Origin: an uncultured Paraglaciecola sp.
Lineage (GTDB): Bacteria > Pseudomonadota > Gammaproteobacteria > Enterobacterales > Alteromonadaceae
Assembly: GCA_947498355.1 (NCBI GenBank)
Contig: CANMKA010000018.1
Location: 1 to 64,000, forward strand
Direction: 5' to 3'
Length of the DNA: 64,000 nucleotides
In this document: in pieces, positions 1 through 7,616 of the stretch
Layout: each line of letters opens with the position of its first letter
How positions within the stretch are numbered: the first letter of the stretch is position 1
Made by a program: the position numbers and the translations under genes
Notes under the pieces: generated by a model
Told to the model about the DNA's origin: nothing
Seen by the model: the letters and a program-made list of their open reading frames with translations, nothing else
The model's database searches: none

Positions 1-678
1 GTAATCCAAGGTTCTGCACTTAAAGCCCTAGAAGGCGAAGCAGAATGGGAAGCAAAAATCATTGAACTAGGCGAAGCCCTAGATTCATATATCCCAGAGC
101 CAGAGCGTGATGTTGACAAGCCATTCCTACTACCAATTGAAGATGTATTCTCAATTTCAGGTCGTGGTACGGTAGTAACAGGTCGTGTAGAGCGCGGTAT
201 CCTTAAGACAGGTGACGAAGTAGAAATCGTTGGTATTAAAGAGACGCAAAAGTCTACTTGTACTGGTGTAGAGATGTTCCGTAAGCTTCTAGACGAAGGT
301 CGTGCTGGAGAGAACGTTGGTGCCTTGTTACGTGGTACTAAGCGTGAAGAAGTAGAGCGTGGTCAAGTATTGGCAGCGCCTGGTTCAATCAACCCACACA
401 CTAACTTCGAAGCCGAAGTATACGTATTGTCAAAAGATGAAGGTGGCCGTCATACTCCATTCTTCAAAGGCTACCGTCCACAGTTCTACTTCCGTACAAC
501 TGACGTAACAGGTGCAGTAGAGCTACCTGAAGGCGTAGAAATGGTAATGCCTGGCGATAACCTTAAGTTTAAGGTTGAGCTAATTGCTCCAATCGCGATG
601 GACGAAGGTTTACGCTTCGCAATCCGCGAAGGTGGCCGTACAGTTGGCGCCGGTGTTGTTGCTAAGATTTTAGATTAA
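1..678 (+). CDS. tuf: Elongation factor Tu, 3' part (5' end outside window)
   Basis: EF-Tu carries aminoacyl-tRNA to the ribosome as a GTP complex. The frame is open from base 1, so the gene is cut by the window edge. About 225 codons remain of a family length near 394, covering the end of the GTPase domain and all of beta-barrel domains II and III. Recognisable segments are the domain II stretch [14 protein letters not shown], then [19 protein letters not shown] and the C-terminal [16 protein letters not shown] clear terminator follows the stop. Two shorter copies of the last codons lie further downstream at 850 and 3305. Whether this is the str-operon copy or a second tuf cannot be told from the window. 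Confidence 0.98.
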   Translation, partial: VIQGSALKALEGEAEWEAKIIELGEALDSYIPEPERDVDKPFLLPIEDVFSISGRGTVVTGRVERGILKTGDEVEIVGIKETQKSTCTGVEMFRKLLDEGRAGENVGALLRGTKREEVERGQVLAAPGSINPHTNFEAEVYVLSKDEGGRHTPFFKGYRPQFYFRTTDVTGAVELPEGVEMVMPGDNLKFKVELIAPIAMDEGLRFAIREGGRTVGAGVVAKILD

Positions 679-698
679 TCTAAAGCTTATATTAAGAA

Positions 699-722
699 GG
701 CTGCACTTATGCAGCCTTTTTT
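699..722 (+). terminator. Rho-independent terminator of tuf
   Basis: The stem GGCTGCA/TGCAGCC has a 4-nt loop and is followed by six T. It begins 20 bases after the tuf stop codon. Confidence 0.92.
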
Positions 723-767
723 GTGTCTAAAAAAACCGGCTCCTGCTGTATAGCCCCAAGCGGATAT

Positions 768-846
768 CTCCGTGACTATTTTGTCGGGAACAACATAGCG
801 CAGCCGAAGGCTGACCTCGAAGAGGCGAAGGGCAGGATGCCCGGAG
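768..846. repeat. Multi-hairpin repeat element, copy A
   Basis: This 79-bp block can fold as an outer stem (CTCC 768-771 with GGAG 843-846) enclosing four consecutive hairpins. They are CTATTTTGT/ACAACATAG with one mismatch, CAGCC-gaa-GGCTG, CCTC-gaa-GAGG and GGGCA-gga-TGCCC. The same block recurs at 3223-3301. Together with the EF-Tu tail that follows, the two copies agree at 108 of 110 positions by my manual alignment. It resembles a REP-like or structured mobile repeat, but I do not recognise a named family. Confidence 0.8.
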
Positions 847-849
847 TAA

Positions 850-897
850 CGTGGCCGTACAGTTGGCGCCGGTGTTGTAGCTAAAATCCTAGACTAA
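850..897 (+). pseudogene. Leftover C-terminus of a tuf gene (copy A)
   Basis: Sixteen codons read [15 protein letters not shown] plus a stop, which is the EF-Tu C-terminus. The first 27 bases (from 851) are identical to the real tuf. The last codons differ synonymously (gta gct aaa atc cta gac against gtt gct aag att tta gat), so this piece comes from a diverged tuf copy rather than a fresh duplication of the upstream gene. The multi-hairpin repeat replaces everything 5' of it. Its own terminator survives at 919-942. Confidence 0.85.
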
Positions 898-918
898 TAA
901 TAGTTTCTGATTTAAGAA

Positions 919-942
919 AAGGTCACTTCGGTGGCCTTTTTT
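919..942 (+). terminator. Rho-independent terminator after the tuf tail remnant
   Basis: The stem AAGGTCAC/GTGGCCTT (one G-T pair) is closed by a TTCG tetraloop and followed by a T run. It is probably the original terminator of the lost tuf copy. Confidence 0.88.
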
Positions 943-968
943 ATTGCCAGCGGTAACTGTATAGATAA

Positions 969-1277
969 ATCATTTGTCCTACCTTGGCCCGATTAGTCGG
1001 CTTGCCGCTACCAGCGCACACTCATGGGCAGTCAGTGCTAGAACTAGTGAATAGTACCAAGCAACAAAGCCACACCGCCTACGCTTATTGGCGAGGAAAT
1101 CACACTTTGCTCATGGGGGACTTTCGCTTAACCCGTTTCGGCGACAAGGGCCTAGCGTTATACGACCTTAGCAGTGCTGAAAAAGAAACCAAGAACGTCG
1201 CGGCAGCACACCCTGAAGTGGTAGAGCAAATGTTGCAGGTGTTGCAAGTCAAGATGAAACTGAACGACAAGTTTTAA
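969..1277 (+). pseudogene. C-terminal fragment of a type I sulfatase
   Basis: The frame from a stop at 966 to the TAA at 1275 encodes about 102 residues. They match the C-terminal end of arylsulfatases such as the iduronate-2-sulfatase type: PTLARLVGLPLP, then LMGDFRLTRF, LYDLSSAEKETKNVA and PEVVEQM. The catalytic N-terminal part, including the Cys/Ser of the formylglycine motif, is missing. A TTG at 984 could start translation, but no ribosome binding site supports it. I read this as a broken remnant left in the rearranged zone after tuf. Confidence 0.75.
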
Positions 1278-1348
1278 GGGGCGGCAAACCCTTGTTCTGC
1301 TGCTAAATGCAGTGTGTATTGTCGTTACGTTTAATCGTGCAATCACAA

Positions 1349-1372
1349 TAGCGCGACTGGCTAGTCACGCTA
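1349..1372. other. Imperfect hairpin between convergent genes
   Basis: TAGCG-c-GACT pairs with AGTC-a-CGCTA around a GGCT loop, between the end of the sulfatase remnant and the end of the lipoprotein gene. There is no T run, so a terminator role is only possible. Nothing else is recognised in 1278-1441. Confidence 0.3.
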
Positions 1373-1441
1373 TCACAATCCGTTTAAACAGTTAGTGCGC
1401 TAGTGAGTGATTACCAATTTTTTGCTCTACATGGATTCAAC

Positions 1442-2647
1442 CTAAGCTGCTGATACCTGTTGATGCCATTGCTTGACTAGTTCGGCCCATGAGATACCGA
1501 GTATGGCTTTGGCGTTAGTATGGAGATCTGCGGTATGAATCAATTTCACCACTGTCTCTATGTCGTACCGCTGAATAATAAAGTCGACTAAGGCATGAGC
1601 TGACAGTAATCCATAATTTACGTGTCTAAACGATCGTCTTTCTTTGCCGTAGTAATAGCGCTGCATGTCGTCCAGGTTGAGTAGGGGTAGGCCACTGTTG
1701 TGTACATGTTGTATTTCAACCAGAACAGGTTCGAATACAGGTAGCTTGCTCCAAACGCTGTAATGCCGAGTGATATACTCAGCCAAACCCTCTTCTAGCA
1801 TGATGTTGTGCGTTCTGTCTAAGCTGAGCTTGTGCTTGATATTAGCATAGTCGTTGCGGCTGAGTTGCATGTCTTCGATATCGATGGCGTTGATAGCCAT
1901 AAATGCGTGTACGAGTTCATGCAAAAATGAAACGGAATAGAGTAGATTGATATAATTGCTCTGAATCCAACTGCTGAAATTGAAGTGTTGAGAGCCTAAG
2001 GTGTACATGCTAGTTGATTGCGCCCTTCCATCTTTCAGTCCAAAGGCCTCTCTCTGTGCCTGATTACTGACTAGCAGTACGTTGATGTAACCATCGTTAA
2101 GCATATCGAGTTTAGCTTGGAAGGCTCGTTGTTGATCCGGCTCTTTAAGAAAAGCCCGTTGAATCGCATCTGACGAATACTCAAAGATATATTCGATTTC
2201 TTGTTTATCTCGCAACGAGGTTTCATTGAAATACATGATATTAGCAAAGCCGGCTTGCGACACTTGATAGTGGGTTTGTGCATCGTAAGGCATGGGCGTG
2301 GCGTAGAACATTTTTCCGCCTATTCCATAAATGGTTTCTCCATAGGCATCTATTAGGCTGCGCTCTATGCTGTGCTCTTCCTTCAAAGCGCTGGTGTAAA
2401 AGGTATCCCATTGCTGCTTGGGAAGTTGGGTTTTCAACGTTGTGAAAAAGGTGCCCGCCATTTTTCTGATAATAGCTTGTTCGGTAGTATTCAGCTGGCC
2501 GCGATTTTGATAGCGGCGGATAAGGCTCTGGATATCCTCATCAATGATGTGATCTGACATCGGCTGAAACGACAGCTTTGGTACGCAGGCGCTTAGCGTG
2601 ATGCAAATAATAGCGCATACAATCATGCGAATCGGGTAAAAAGTCAT
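1442..2647 (-). CDS. Putative lipoprotein with HExxH (gluzincin-like) motif
   Basis: This is a 401-residue protein with a lipoprotein signal: a hydrophobic stretch at residues 8-20 ending in LSAC, so Cys21 is the predicted lipid-modified residue. HELVH at 243-247 followed by LEEGLAEYI near 284-292 fits a zinc metallopeptidase of the HExxH...E type, with His243, His247 and Glu286 as likely ligands. No closer family was recognised. On the coding strand the ATG follows a run of eight C (complement of 2649-2656) with no ribosome binding site; an in-frame ATG at codon 8 is no better placed. It is monocistronic and faces the sulfatase remnant. The cell-envelope location is inferred from the lipobox. 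Confidence 0.8.
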   Translation of the reverse strand: MTFYPIRMIVCAIICITLSACVPKLSFQPMSDHIIDEDIQSLIRRYQNRGQLNTTEQAIIRKMAGTFFTTLKTQLPKQQWDTFYTSALKEEHSIERSLIDAYGETIYGIGGKMFYATPMPYDAQTHYQVSQAGFANIMYFNETSLRDKQEIEYIFEYSSDAIQRAFLKEPDQQRAFQAKLDMLNDGYINVLLVSNQAQREAFGLKDGRAQSTSMYTLGSQHFNFSSWIQSNYINLLYSVSFLHELVHAFMAINAIDIEDMQLSRNDYANIKHKLSLDRTHNIMLEEGLAEYITRHYSVWSKLPVFEPVLVEIQHVHNSGLPLLNLDDMQRYYYGKERRSFRHVNYGLLSAHALVDFIIQRYDIETVVKLIHTADLHTNAKAILGISWAELVKQWHQQVSAA

Positions 2648-2730
2648 AGGGGGGGGCGTCCTTGGTCGTTACTGGGCAGTGTTTACTGTTATTAATACTT
2701 GGTATTTCAAACTAGAGAAGGCTGATTGGC

Positions 2731-2760
2731 CATTGTCTTATCATAATTGATAAGACAATG
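2731..2760. repeat. Perfect 13-bp inverted repeat
   Basis: CATTGTCTTATCA and its complement are separated by four bases. The palindrome overlaps the stop codon of the minus-strand frame ending at 2741. It has no T run on either strand. Confidence 0.6.
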
Positions 2761-2905
2761 AGCTGCCAACAAATAGGTTGTCTGGAGTGAACTCGTTATT
2801 AACCGATATGTATTTTCTGAGGTTAAAGTCGAGATCGAATTTTTTAGACAAGTGCAATGTCCAACGAGCCTCAGGGTAAAGCAATAAATCAGTATCTTCA
2901 TACAT
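2741..2905 (-). pseudogene. Possible C-terminal fragment of an outer-membrane barrel protein
   Basis: The minus-strand frame reads like the end of a beta-barrel protein: YPEARWTLHLSKKFDLDFNL and then TPDNLFVGSSLSYQL, ending in an aromatic-X-Leu pattern at the C-terminus. It is cut at about 2900, where the IS630 fragment begins on the other strand. No start or ribosome binding site is convincing. The identification rests on residue pattern only and may be wrong. Confidence 0.25.
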
Positions 2906-3211
2906 ACACTCCTGATTTTTCCATGCTACGTTAACTCTAATGTGTTTTATGCATGGCTGACTCAAGACCTATTGCCAAAAATATCAACTAATGTCGTTAT
3001 TGTGATGGATAATGCTTTGTTTCATAAACGGGATGATATGTTAGACGCGATTAAAGAGCATGGATGTACTGTAGAATTTTTACCGCCTTATAGCCCAGAC
3101 CTAAATCCAATTGAGAAAAAGTGGGCACAAATCAAAGCTGTCAGAAGAGCTAAACGTTGTAGCCTTGAAGAACTATTTTCTAAGCACATTCCTTATGCCA
3201 ATTTATGTTGA
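2897..3211 (+). pseudogene. IS630-family transposase, C-terminal fragment
   Basis: The frame contains the second half of an IS630/Tc1-like DDE transposase. VFYAWLTQDLLPKI is followed by the catalytic-Asp strand VIVMDNALFHK, and then LPPYSPDLNPIEKKWAQIK with the final acidic catalytic residue. The N-terminal helix-turn-helix and first catalytic Asp are missing and the frame has no proper start, so the element is dead. The 3' end stops about 10 bp before repeat copy B. No terminal inverted repeats were found. Confidence 0.88.
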
Positions 3212-3222
3212 CCCAGCTATAC

Positions 3223-3301
3223 CTCCGAGACTATTTTGTCGGGAACAAAATAGCGCAGCCGAAGGCTGACCTCGAAGAGGCGAAGGGCAGGATGCCCGGA
3301 G
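3223..3301. repeat. Multi-hairpin repeat element, copy B
   Basis: This is the second copy of the element at 768-846, in the same orientation. Its first hairpin is perfect here (CTATTTTGT/ACAAAATAG), where copy A has one mismatch. It is again followed directly by an EF-Tu tail. Confidence 0.8.
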
Positions 3302-3304
3302 TAA

Positions 3305-3404
3305 CGTGGCCGTACAGTTGGCGCCGGTGTTGGCAGAAAAGCTGATCCCTGCGTTTTCTGCACTTCCTACATCCATGTAGGTCGTCACTAAAATTCTAGA
3401 CTAA
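3305..3404 (+). pseudogene. Second leftover tuf C-terminus, interrupted by a 55-bp insert
   Basis: The codons RGRTVGAGV are present at 3305-3331. The reading is then broken by 55 foreign bases and resumes as KIL-D and a stop at 3390-3404. Relative to copy A, the insert takes the place of three bases (878-880). Downstream, 3405-3569 holds no gene I can support. Confidence 0.75.
3333..3387. repeat. 55-bp two-hairpin insert within the tuf tail
   Basis: The insert consists of GCAGAAAA/TTTTCTGC (13-nt loop) followed by CCTACA-tcca-TGTAGG. It sits exactly inside the tuf tail of copy B and is absent from copy A, so it looks like a separate small insertion. No target-site duplication is evident. Confidence 0.55.
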
Positions 3405-3569
3405 TTCATCTGGAATGGATGACTCGGTATATCCTGTACCTCTTGCAATACTCGTAAATTTTCTGGTGTAAATGCCTGCCGATTTTAGCTATTTCGTTTA
3501 AATATAAATCCTCACTTTATAGGCCTAGCGGTAATTTCATGTCTTTCCAATTCAGCGCTTAAATTTGCA

Positions 3570-4418
3570 CTAGGGATGCTTGATTTGATCGACAACTTCT
3601 TCAATAACATTATCTAAATCAATGTCTTCGAGTTTCAAAAATTCTAAAATGGGTTCAACGACCCTTTGCCATTCATCGCTTTCATTTTCTGGCGTTGCTT
3701 GTTTAAACACTGCGTAACGGGCGATTTTTAAAAGGGAGAGTAGTTCTAGGCCAGTTTGTGAGAGTTCACCACTGTGAAAAATACCTTCTACGTCATGTTG
3801 GTAGTAGATCACTTCGGTCATTACGCTGGGTAAAGCCCACTTCTGACCCAAAATACAGCTAACTGTTGTGTGACTGGTACCAAATGTATCTTGCTCCTGC
3901 TGGCAAAATATTTGCCAGTCTGAATTATCATTTTGGTCTAGCATGGCTGAATACTCTGGGAACTCTAGGAGCATCACGGGGATCCCTGCATTGTGAAACA
4001 GCCCCAGCATGTACACGTGATCGACAAGCTTCTTTTTGTTTAAAACATTGGCGGTTTTTGAGCAGGCGCTGGCAATCAGATTGGCTTGTTGCCAGAATTT
4101 ATCTAATTTATCACTCTGCGCCATCGAACTTTTTAAGGCGACCGACTTAACTAACGGCAAAATCCGTTTAAATCCCAGTATCATTACAGCTTGTTGTATC
4201 GAGGCTATTTCTCTGCCTCGACTAAACGCCGCAGAGTTGACGACTTGTAAAACCGATGAGGAAATACTGATGTCAGAACTAATAATGTCTGCTATTACAG
4301 ATACGTCGGGTTCAGGCTTTTTGGCTTCAGCAGAAATATCCAATAAAGCTTGAGGGCGAGGAGGGATAGTAACGTTGCGTAAAATTTCTTTTTCAGCGTC
4401 AGAAAATGTAATGCTCAT
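3570..4418 (-). CDS. HDOD domain protein
   Basis: This 282-residue protein consists mostly of an HDOD domain, a non-catalytic relative of HD phosphohydrolases found in bacterial signalling proteins. Typical stretches are the N-terminal IPPRPQALLDI, then IADIISSDISISSSVLQVVNSAAF and IASIQQAVMILGFKRI. The HD metal ligands expected of an active phosphodiesterase are not evident, as is normal for HDOD. A good ribosome binding site (GAGGAAA) lies 8-9 bases before the ATG. It stands alone, facing away from the tuf scrap zone. A role in c-di-GMP or stress signalling is only a family-level guess. Confidence 0.88.
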   Translation of the reverse strand: MSITFSDAEKEILRNVTIPPRPQALLDISAEAKKPEPDVSVIADIISSDISISSSVLQVVNSAAFSRGREIASIQQAVMILGFKRILPLVKSVALKSSMAQSDKLDKFWQQANLIASACSKTANVLNKKKLVDHVYMLGLFHNAGIPVMLLEFPEYSAMLDQNDNSDWQIFCQQEQDTFGTSHTTVSCILGQKWALPSVMTEVIYYQHDVEGIFHSGELSQTGLELLSLLKIARYAVFKQATPENESDEWQRVVEPILEFLKLEDIDLDNVIEEVVDQIKHP

Positions 4419-4582
4419 ATATCAAAGGTTTCCTCTACGACATGGACTTTAAGTATCAAGCAACTTCAGTCTTTTGTCTAACTCCAATCACTCTCCGCGT
4501 TTAGTGATAAACATACGTAGTTATTGGCCTCTATATACTTGACTAGCTTTAATATTAACGCGTTAACCCAACATGCCTCCAT

Positions 4583-5587
4583 CTAGTAATATTTTAGCTC
4601 ATCGGCTTTTCCTCTGAATGCGTAATAGGCCACGCAAGTGTATGCAGCGATAATTGGTACGACGACCAGTGCGCCATAAAAAATGATCTCTAGGGAAGGC
4701 TTTGCACTAGCAGCTTGATAAATAGTTAGCTTGTTGGGTACGGCATAGGGATAAAAGCTCAAGGCTAATCCAATAAAGCACGTAATGAAGATTAAACTGG
4801 TCATCAAAAACGGCAATCCCGCGCCCAAATCGTTTTCTAGTGGTAGGCGTTTTAACACCATGTAGCCTAGTACGAACATAGTGAAGCAGGTGAAAGGGAT
4901 GGCGGCATACAGATAGGCGAAAGGCCCCTGAGTCCATACTGCCAATGCATTCGCATTAACCAATGGATTAACCAGACATACCGCGAGGATCCCACTAAAA
5001 CATAGCGTACCGGCTTGTTTACAACGAATTATGGCATGGCGTTGTAGTTGGCCAGAGGTTTTTAAGACCAACCAAGTGTTACCAATTAATGCGTAAGCGG
5101 CCGTTACGCAAATGCCACTAAATACCGCGAATAGGCTACTTAAAACTGTATATTCTAAGCCCATCACGTAGATACCCAGCATAAAACCTTGACTAAATGC
5201 AGCAAGGATTGACCCCACTTTAAAGGTGATGTCCCAGCGCATTTTATACTCTGGGTTTACCTTGGCTCTAAAATCAAAGGCTACACCCCGTAAAATTAGG
5301 GCGATCAAAAGGGTAGTTGCGGGTAAGTAAAGTGCATTAAGTATTGCGCTGTGCGCCTTAGGAAAAGCGACAAGTAATAAACCTACAGCCAATACCAGCC
5401 AAGTTTCGTTGGCGTCCCAAAATGGGCCTATGGACGCAATAGAGGTATCTCGCCATGCTTCGTTATCTAAAGGTAAACATATTCCAACGCCAAGGTCGTA
5501 GCCGTCGAGTATTGCGTAAAGCAAAATCGAGAGTGCAGTAAGACCTGCAAAAATTAGCGCTAATTGGTCGTGGGTAAAGTCAATCAT
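4583..5587 (-). CDS. cydB: Cytochrome bd-type quinol oxidase subunit II
   Basis: CydB is the second membrane subunit of the bd-type terminal oxidase, which reduces oxygen to water with quinol as electron donor. The 334-residue protein has about nine hydrophobic helices and the family signature near the N-terminus: LDGYDLGVGICLPL, then GPFWDANETWLV. Its ATG overlaps the cydA stop by four bases (ATGA), so translation is coupled. No cydX-like small hydrophobic gene follows. The palindrome TTAACGCGTTAA lies at 4555-4566, just past the stop. Confidence 0.96.
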   Translation of the reverse strand: MIDFTHDQLALIFAGLTALSILLYAILDGYDLGVGICLPLDNEAWRDTSIASIGPFWDANETWLVLAVGLLLVAFPKAHSAILNALYLPATTLLIALILRGVAFDFRAKVNPEYKMRWDITFKVGSILAAFSQGFMLGIYVMGLEYTVLSSLFAVFSGICVTAAYALIGNTWLVLKTSGQLQRHAIIRCKQAGTLCFSGILAVCLVNPLVNANALAVWTQGPFAYLYAAIPFTCFTMFVLGYMVLKRLPLENDLGAGLPFLMTSLIFITCFIGLALSFYPYAVPNKLTIYQAASAKPSLEIIFYGALVVVPIIAAYTCVAYYAFRGKADELKYY

Positions 5588-6963
5588 AGTGTTTCCCCTA
5601 GAGGCTTTCGTTGGCTATGCCTATTTTGTGAAGCTGATATACCAGGCGGTGTTAAGTCATATTCTTCAACGTCTACTGCTTTTCGCGCCAGGCCAAATAA
5701 GGTTTTAATATATGCAACCAGTAACACCACATAGATACACAGATAGGCAGCTAAGGTTAGCGCGACGTTTTCTCCGGCTATGGTTGTCACTGCGTCAGCG
5801 GTTTTTAATACGCCATGAACTAAATAGGGCTGGCGACCAATTTCTGTAACGTACCATCCTGCTAGTGTCGCTAGCCACCCAGAGAAGGTCATCGCCATTA
5901 GAACACGCAATTGGAAACGAGATAAGCTTTGGCCTCGGGCCAAGCTCAAGCTTGTCCACCAGGCGACAGTAATCATCAAGAATCCCATACCTACCATAAC
6001 TCTGAAGCTGAAAAATACTGGAGCGACGGGAGGATGGACGCCGGTAAATTCGTTCAGGCCTTTTATTTCTCCCTGCGGGTCGTGGGTCAGAATAAGGCTG
6101 GCCAGATTGGGTATTTCAATAGCGTATTTGTTAGTTTGCGTTGTTTGATCCGGTAGTCCAAATAACACTAAAGGTGCACCCTTTTCGGTTTGCCATACGC
6201 CTTCCATTGCCGCAATTTTTGCAGGTTGATGCTCCAGAGTGTTTAGCCCATGTAAATCACCTACATAGGCTTGACTTGGTGCAAGTATTGCGGCTGTAAA
6301 AAGGGCGGTTTTTAAGGTTAGGTTAGGGGCTTTCTTGTTGTCGCCTCGATATATTCGGTAGGCACTTATTCCTGCAACTAAAAAGCACACTGTTAGGGCT
6401 GAGCTTAACAAGGTATGAGATAAGCGATAAGGAAACGATGGATTAAATACAATGGCTAGCCAGTCTGTTGCGTAGGCAATTCCGTCACGCATTTCAAAAC
6501 CTGCGGGGGTTTGCATCCAAGAGTTAAGTACTAATATCCAGAAGGCTGACATAGTCGTGCCAAAGGCGACTAAAAAGATTGCCAAGGTGTGGGCCCAAGG
6601 AGGCACACGATTAAAACCAAATAGCATAATTCCTAACATGGTTGCTTCTAAGAAAAACGCAGTGAGGATCTCGTAGGCAAGCAACGGCCCTGCAATATTA
6701 CCTATGCTCTCCATAAAGCCCGGCCAATTGGTACCAAATTGAAAGGACATAGTAATTCCGCTAACTACGCCTAGGGCAAAGGTTAAGGCGAATACTTTGA
6801 CCCAAAATCGATATGCTCGCATCCATACCGGGTGTTTGGATAAATCAAACCTGACCTTGAAGTAAAACAACAACCACCCCAAGGCAATGGTGATAGTGGG
6901 AAACAAGATATGAAAACTAATATTGGCGGCAAATTGGATCCGCGATAGCAATAGTACGTCCAT
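5584..6963 (-). CDS. cydA: Cytochrome bd-type quinol oxidase subunit I
   Basis: CydA carries the quinol site and the three haems. Likely haem ligands are His18 (QFAANISFHILFP), His183 (FPYRLSHTLLSS) and Met323 (SFRVMVGMG). Acidic Glu98 and Glu106 in the helix AYEILTAFFLEATM match the proton-path residues of the family. At 459 residues the protein has a short Q-loop, as in the cyanide-insensitive (CioA) subgroup, whereas E. coli CydA is longer. AGAGG precedes the ATG by about seven bases. It lies 39 bp downstream of a GbsR/MarR-type regulator on the same strand, so the three genes probably form one operon. Confidence 0.96.
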   Translation of the reverse strand: MDVLLLSRIQFAANISFHILFPTITIALGWLLFYFKVRFDLSKHPVWMRAYRFWVKVFALTFALGVVSGITMSFQFGTNWPGFMESIGNIAGPLLAYEILTAFFLEATMLGIMLFGFNRVPPWAHTLAIFLVAFGTTMSAFWILVLNSWMQTPAGFEMRDGIAYATDWLAIVFNPSFPYRLSHTLLSSALTVCFLVAGISAYRIYRGDNKKAPNLTLKTALFTAAILAPSQAYVGDLHGLNTLEHQPAKIAAMEGVWQTEKGAPLVLFGLPDQTTQTNKYAIEIPNLASLILTHDPQGEIKGLNEFTGVHPPVAPVFFSFRVMVGMGFLMITVAWWTSLSLARGQSLSRFQLRVLMAMTFSGWLATLAGWYVTEIGRQPYLVHGVLKTADAVTTIAGENVALTLAAYLCIYVVLLVAYIKTLFGLARKAVDVEEYDLTPPGISASQNRHSQRKPLGETL

Positions 6964-7002
6964 TCGAATAACCTCTAGTAAAATGAAATCTGTTTTGCTG
7001 TC

Positions 7003-7554
7003 CTATTCCGCTTTGCGCTGGGTGAGCTTATCTTTTAAGTCCAGCACTTTGCCAACCCCAGAGCCCAACTTCATCAAGGTATTTAACTTGTCTGGGGATA
7101 AGGTTTGTAAGCTTTGAGTCCAATGAGTAATGTTTTCTAGTAAATCGTGGATCTCATGAATACGCTCTTGGGCATAGGCTTCTTGAGGATTAGCGGCTTC
7201 ATCAAGCAGTATGTCTCTAAGCATAGATAGAGTGGGGTCCATTTCGCGTTTTCGCCTCTCTTCAAATACACGATTTGCCATGTCCCAAATTGTCCCTTTA
7301 GCCCGATAGTAGTCTTTGCGGTCCCCAGCTTTGTGAGTGGTTTGTACTAGTTGCCAGCTATGCAGCTCTTTTAAGCCCATGCTGACATTTCCACGAGATA
7401 CCCCAAGGGCATCGCCAATGTCATTGGCACTTAAGGCAGATTCGCTGATTACTAACAAGGCGTATATTTGTCCGACCGTACGGTTGAAGCCCCAGCGACT
7501 GCCCATTTCTCCAAAGTGAAAAACAAAAGATTCGATCATAGGTGTCATTTGCAT
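7003..7554 (-). CDS. GbsR/MarR-family transcriptional regulator
   Basis: This is a 183-residue winged-helix regulator of the GbsR branch of MarR-like proteins. The recognition region reads SANDIGDALGVSRGNVSMGLKEL at about residues 41-63, followed by a wing with KAGDRKDYY. The rest is a helical dimerisation region. Several ATGs are close together (codons 1, 3 and 6) and no strong ribosome binding site picks one. The gene is first in the cydAB operon. A palindrome overlaps the -10 box in front of it, so it probably represses its own operon, oxidase included. The ligand is unknown. Confidence 0.88.
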   Translation of the reverse strand: MQMTPMIESFVFHFGEMGSRWGFNRTVGQIYALLVISESALSANDIGDALGVSRGNVSMGLKELHSWQLVQTTHKAGDRKDYYRAKGTIWDMANRVFEERRKREMDPTLSMLRDILLDEAANPQEAYAQERIHEIHDLLENITHWTQSLQTLSPDKLNTLMKLGSGVGKVLDLKDKLTQRKAE

Positions 7555-7569
7555 AATAATAATTTCACA

Positions 7570-7616
7570 ACTTTCAGTAATTTCTGAAAGTATAGAATAT
7601 TGAGAGGTTAAAGCAA
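7570..7616 (-). promoter_or_regulatory. Promoter and operator of the regulator-cydAB operon
   Basis: On the minus strand, TTGCTT (7611-7616) and TATACT (7589-7594) are 16 bases apart. The palindrome ACTTTCAG-N6-CTGAAAGT (7570-7591) begins inside the -10 box and covers the expected transcription start, the classic position for a repressor site. The region from 7617 to 7887 shows nothing I can assign. Confidence 0.6.

Noticed and set aside
3405..3569. Short protein-like stretches on the minus strand between the tuf tail and the HDOD gene
   Set aside because: The pieces are under 30 codons, in different frames and separated by stops; no family could be recognised.
4478..4582. A 34-codon frame directly after cydB, considered as a cydX gene
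   Set aside because: CydX is a small protein with one clear membrane helix; this frame is polar in its second half, has no continuous hydrophobic segment and no separate ribosome binding site.
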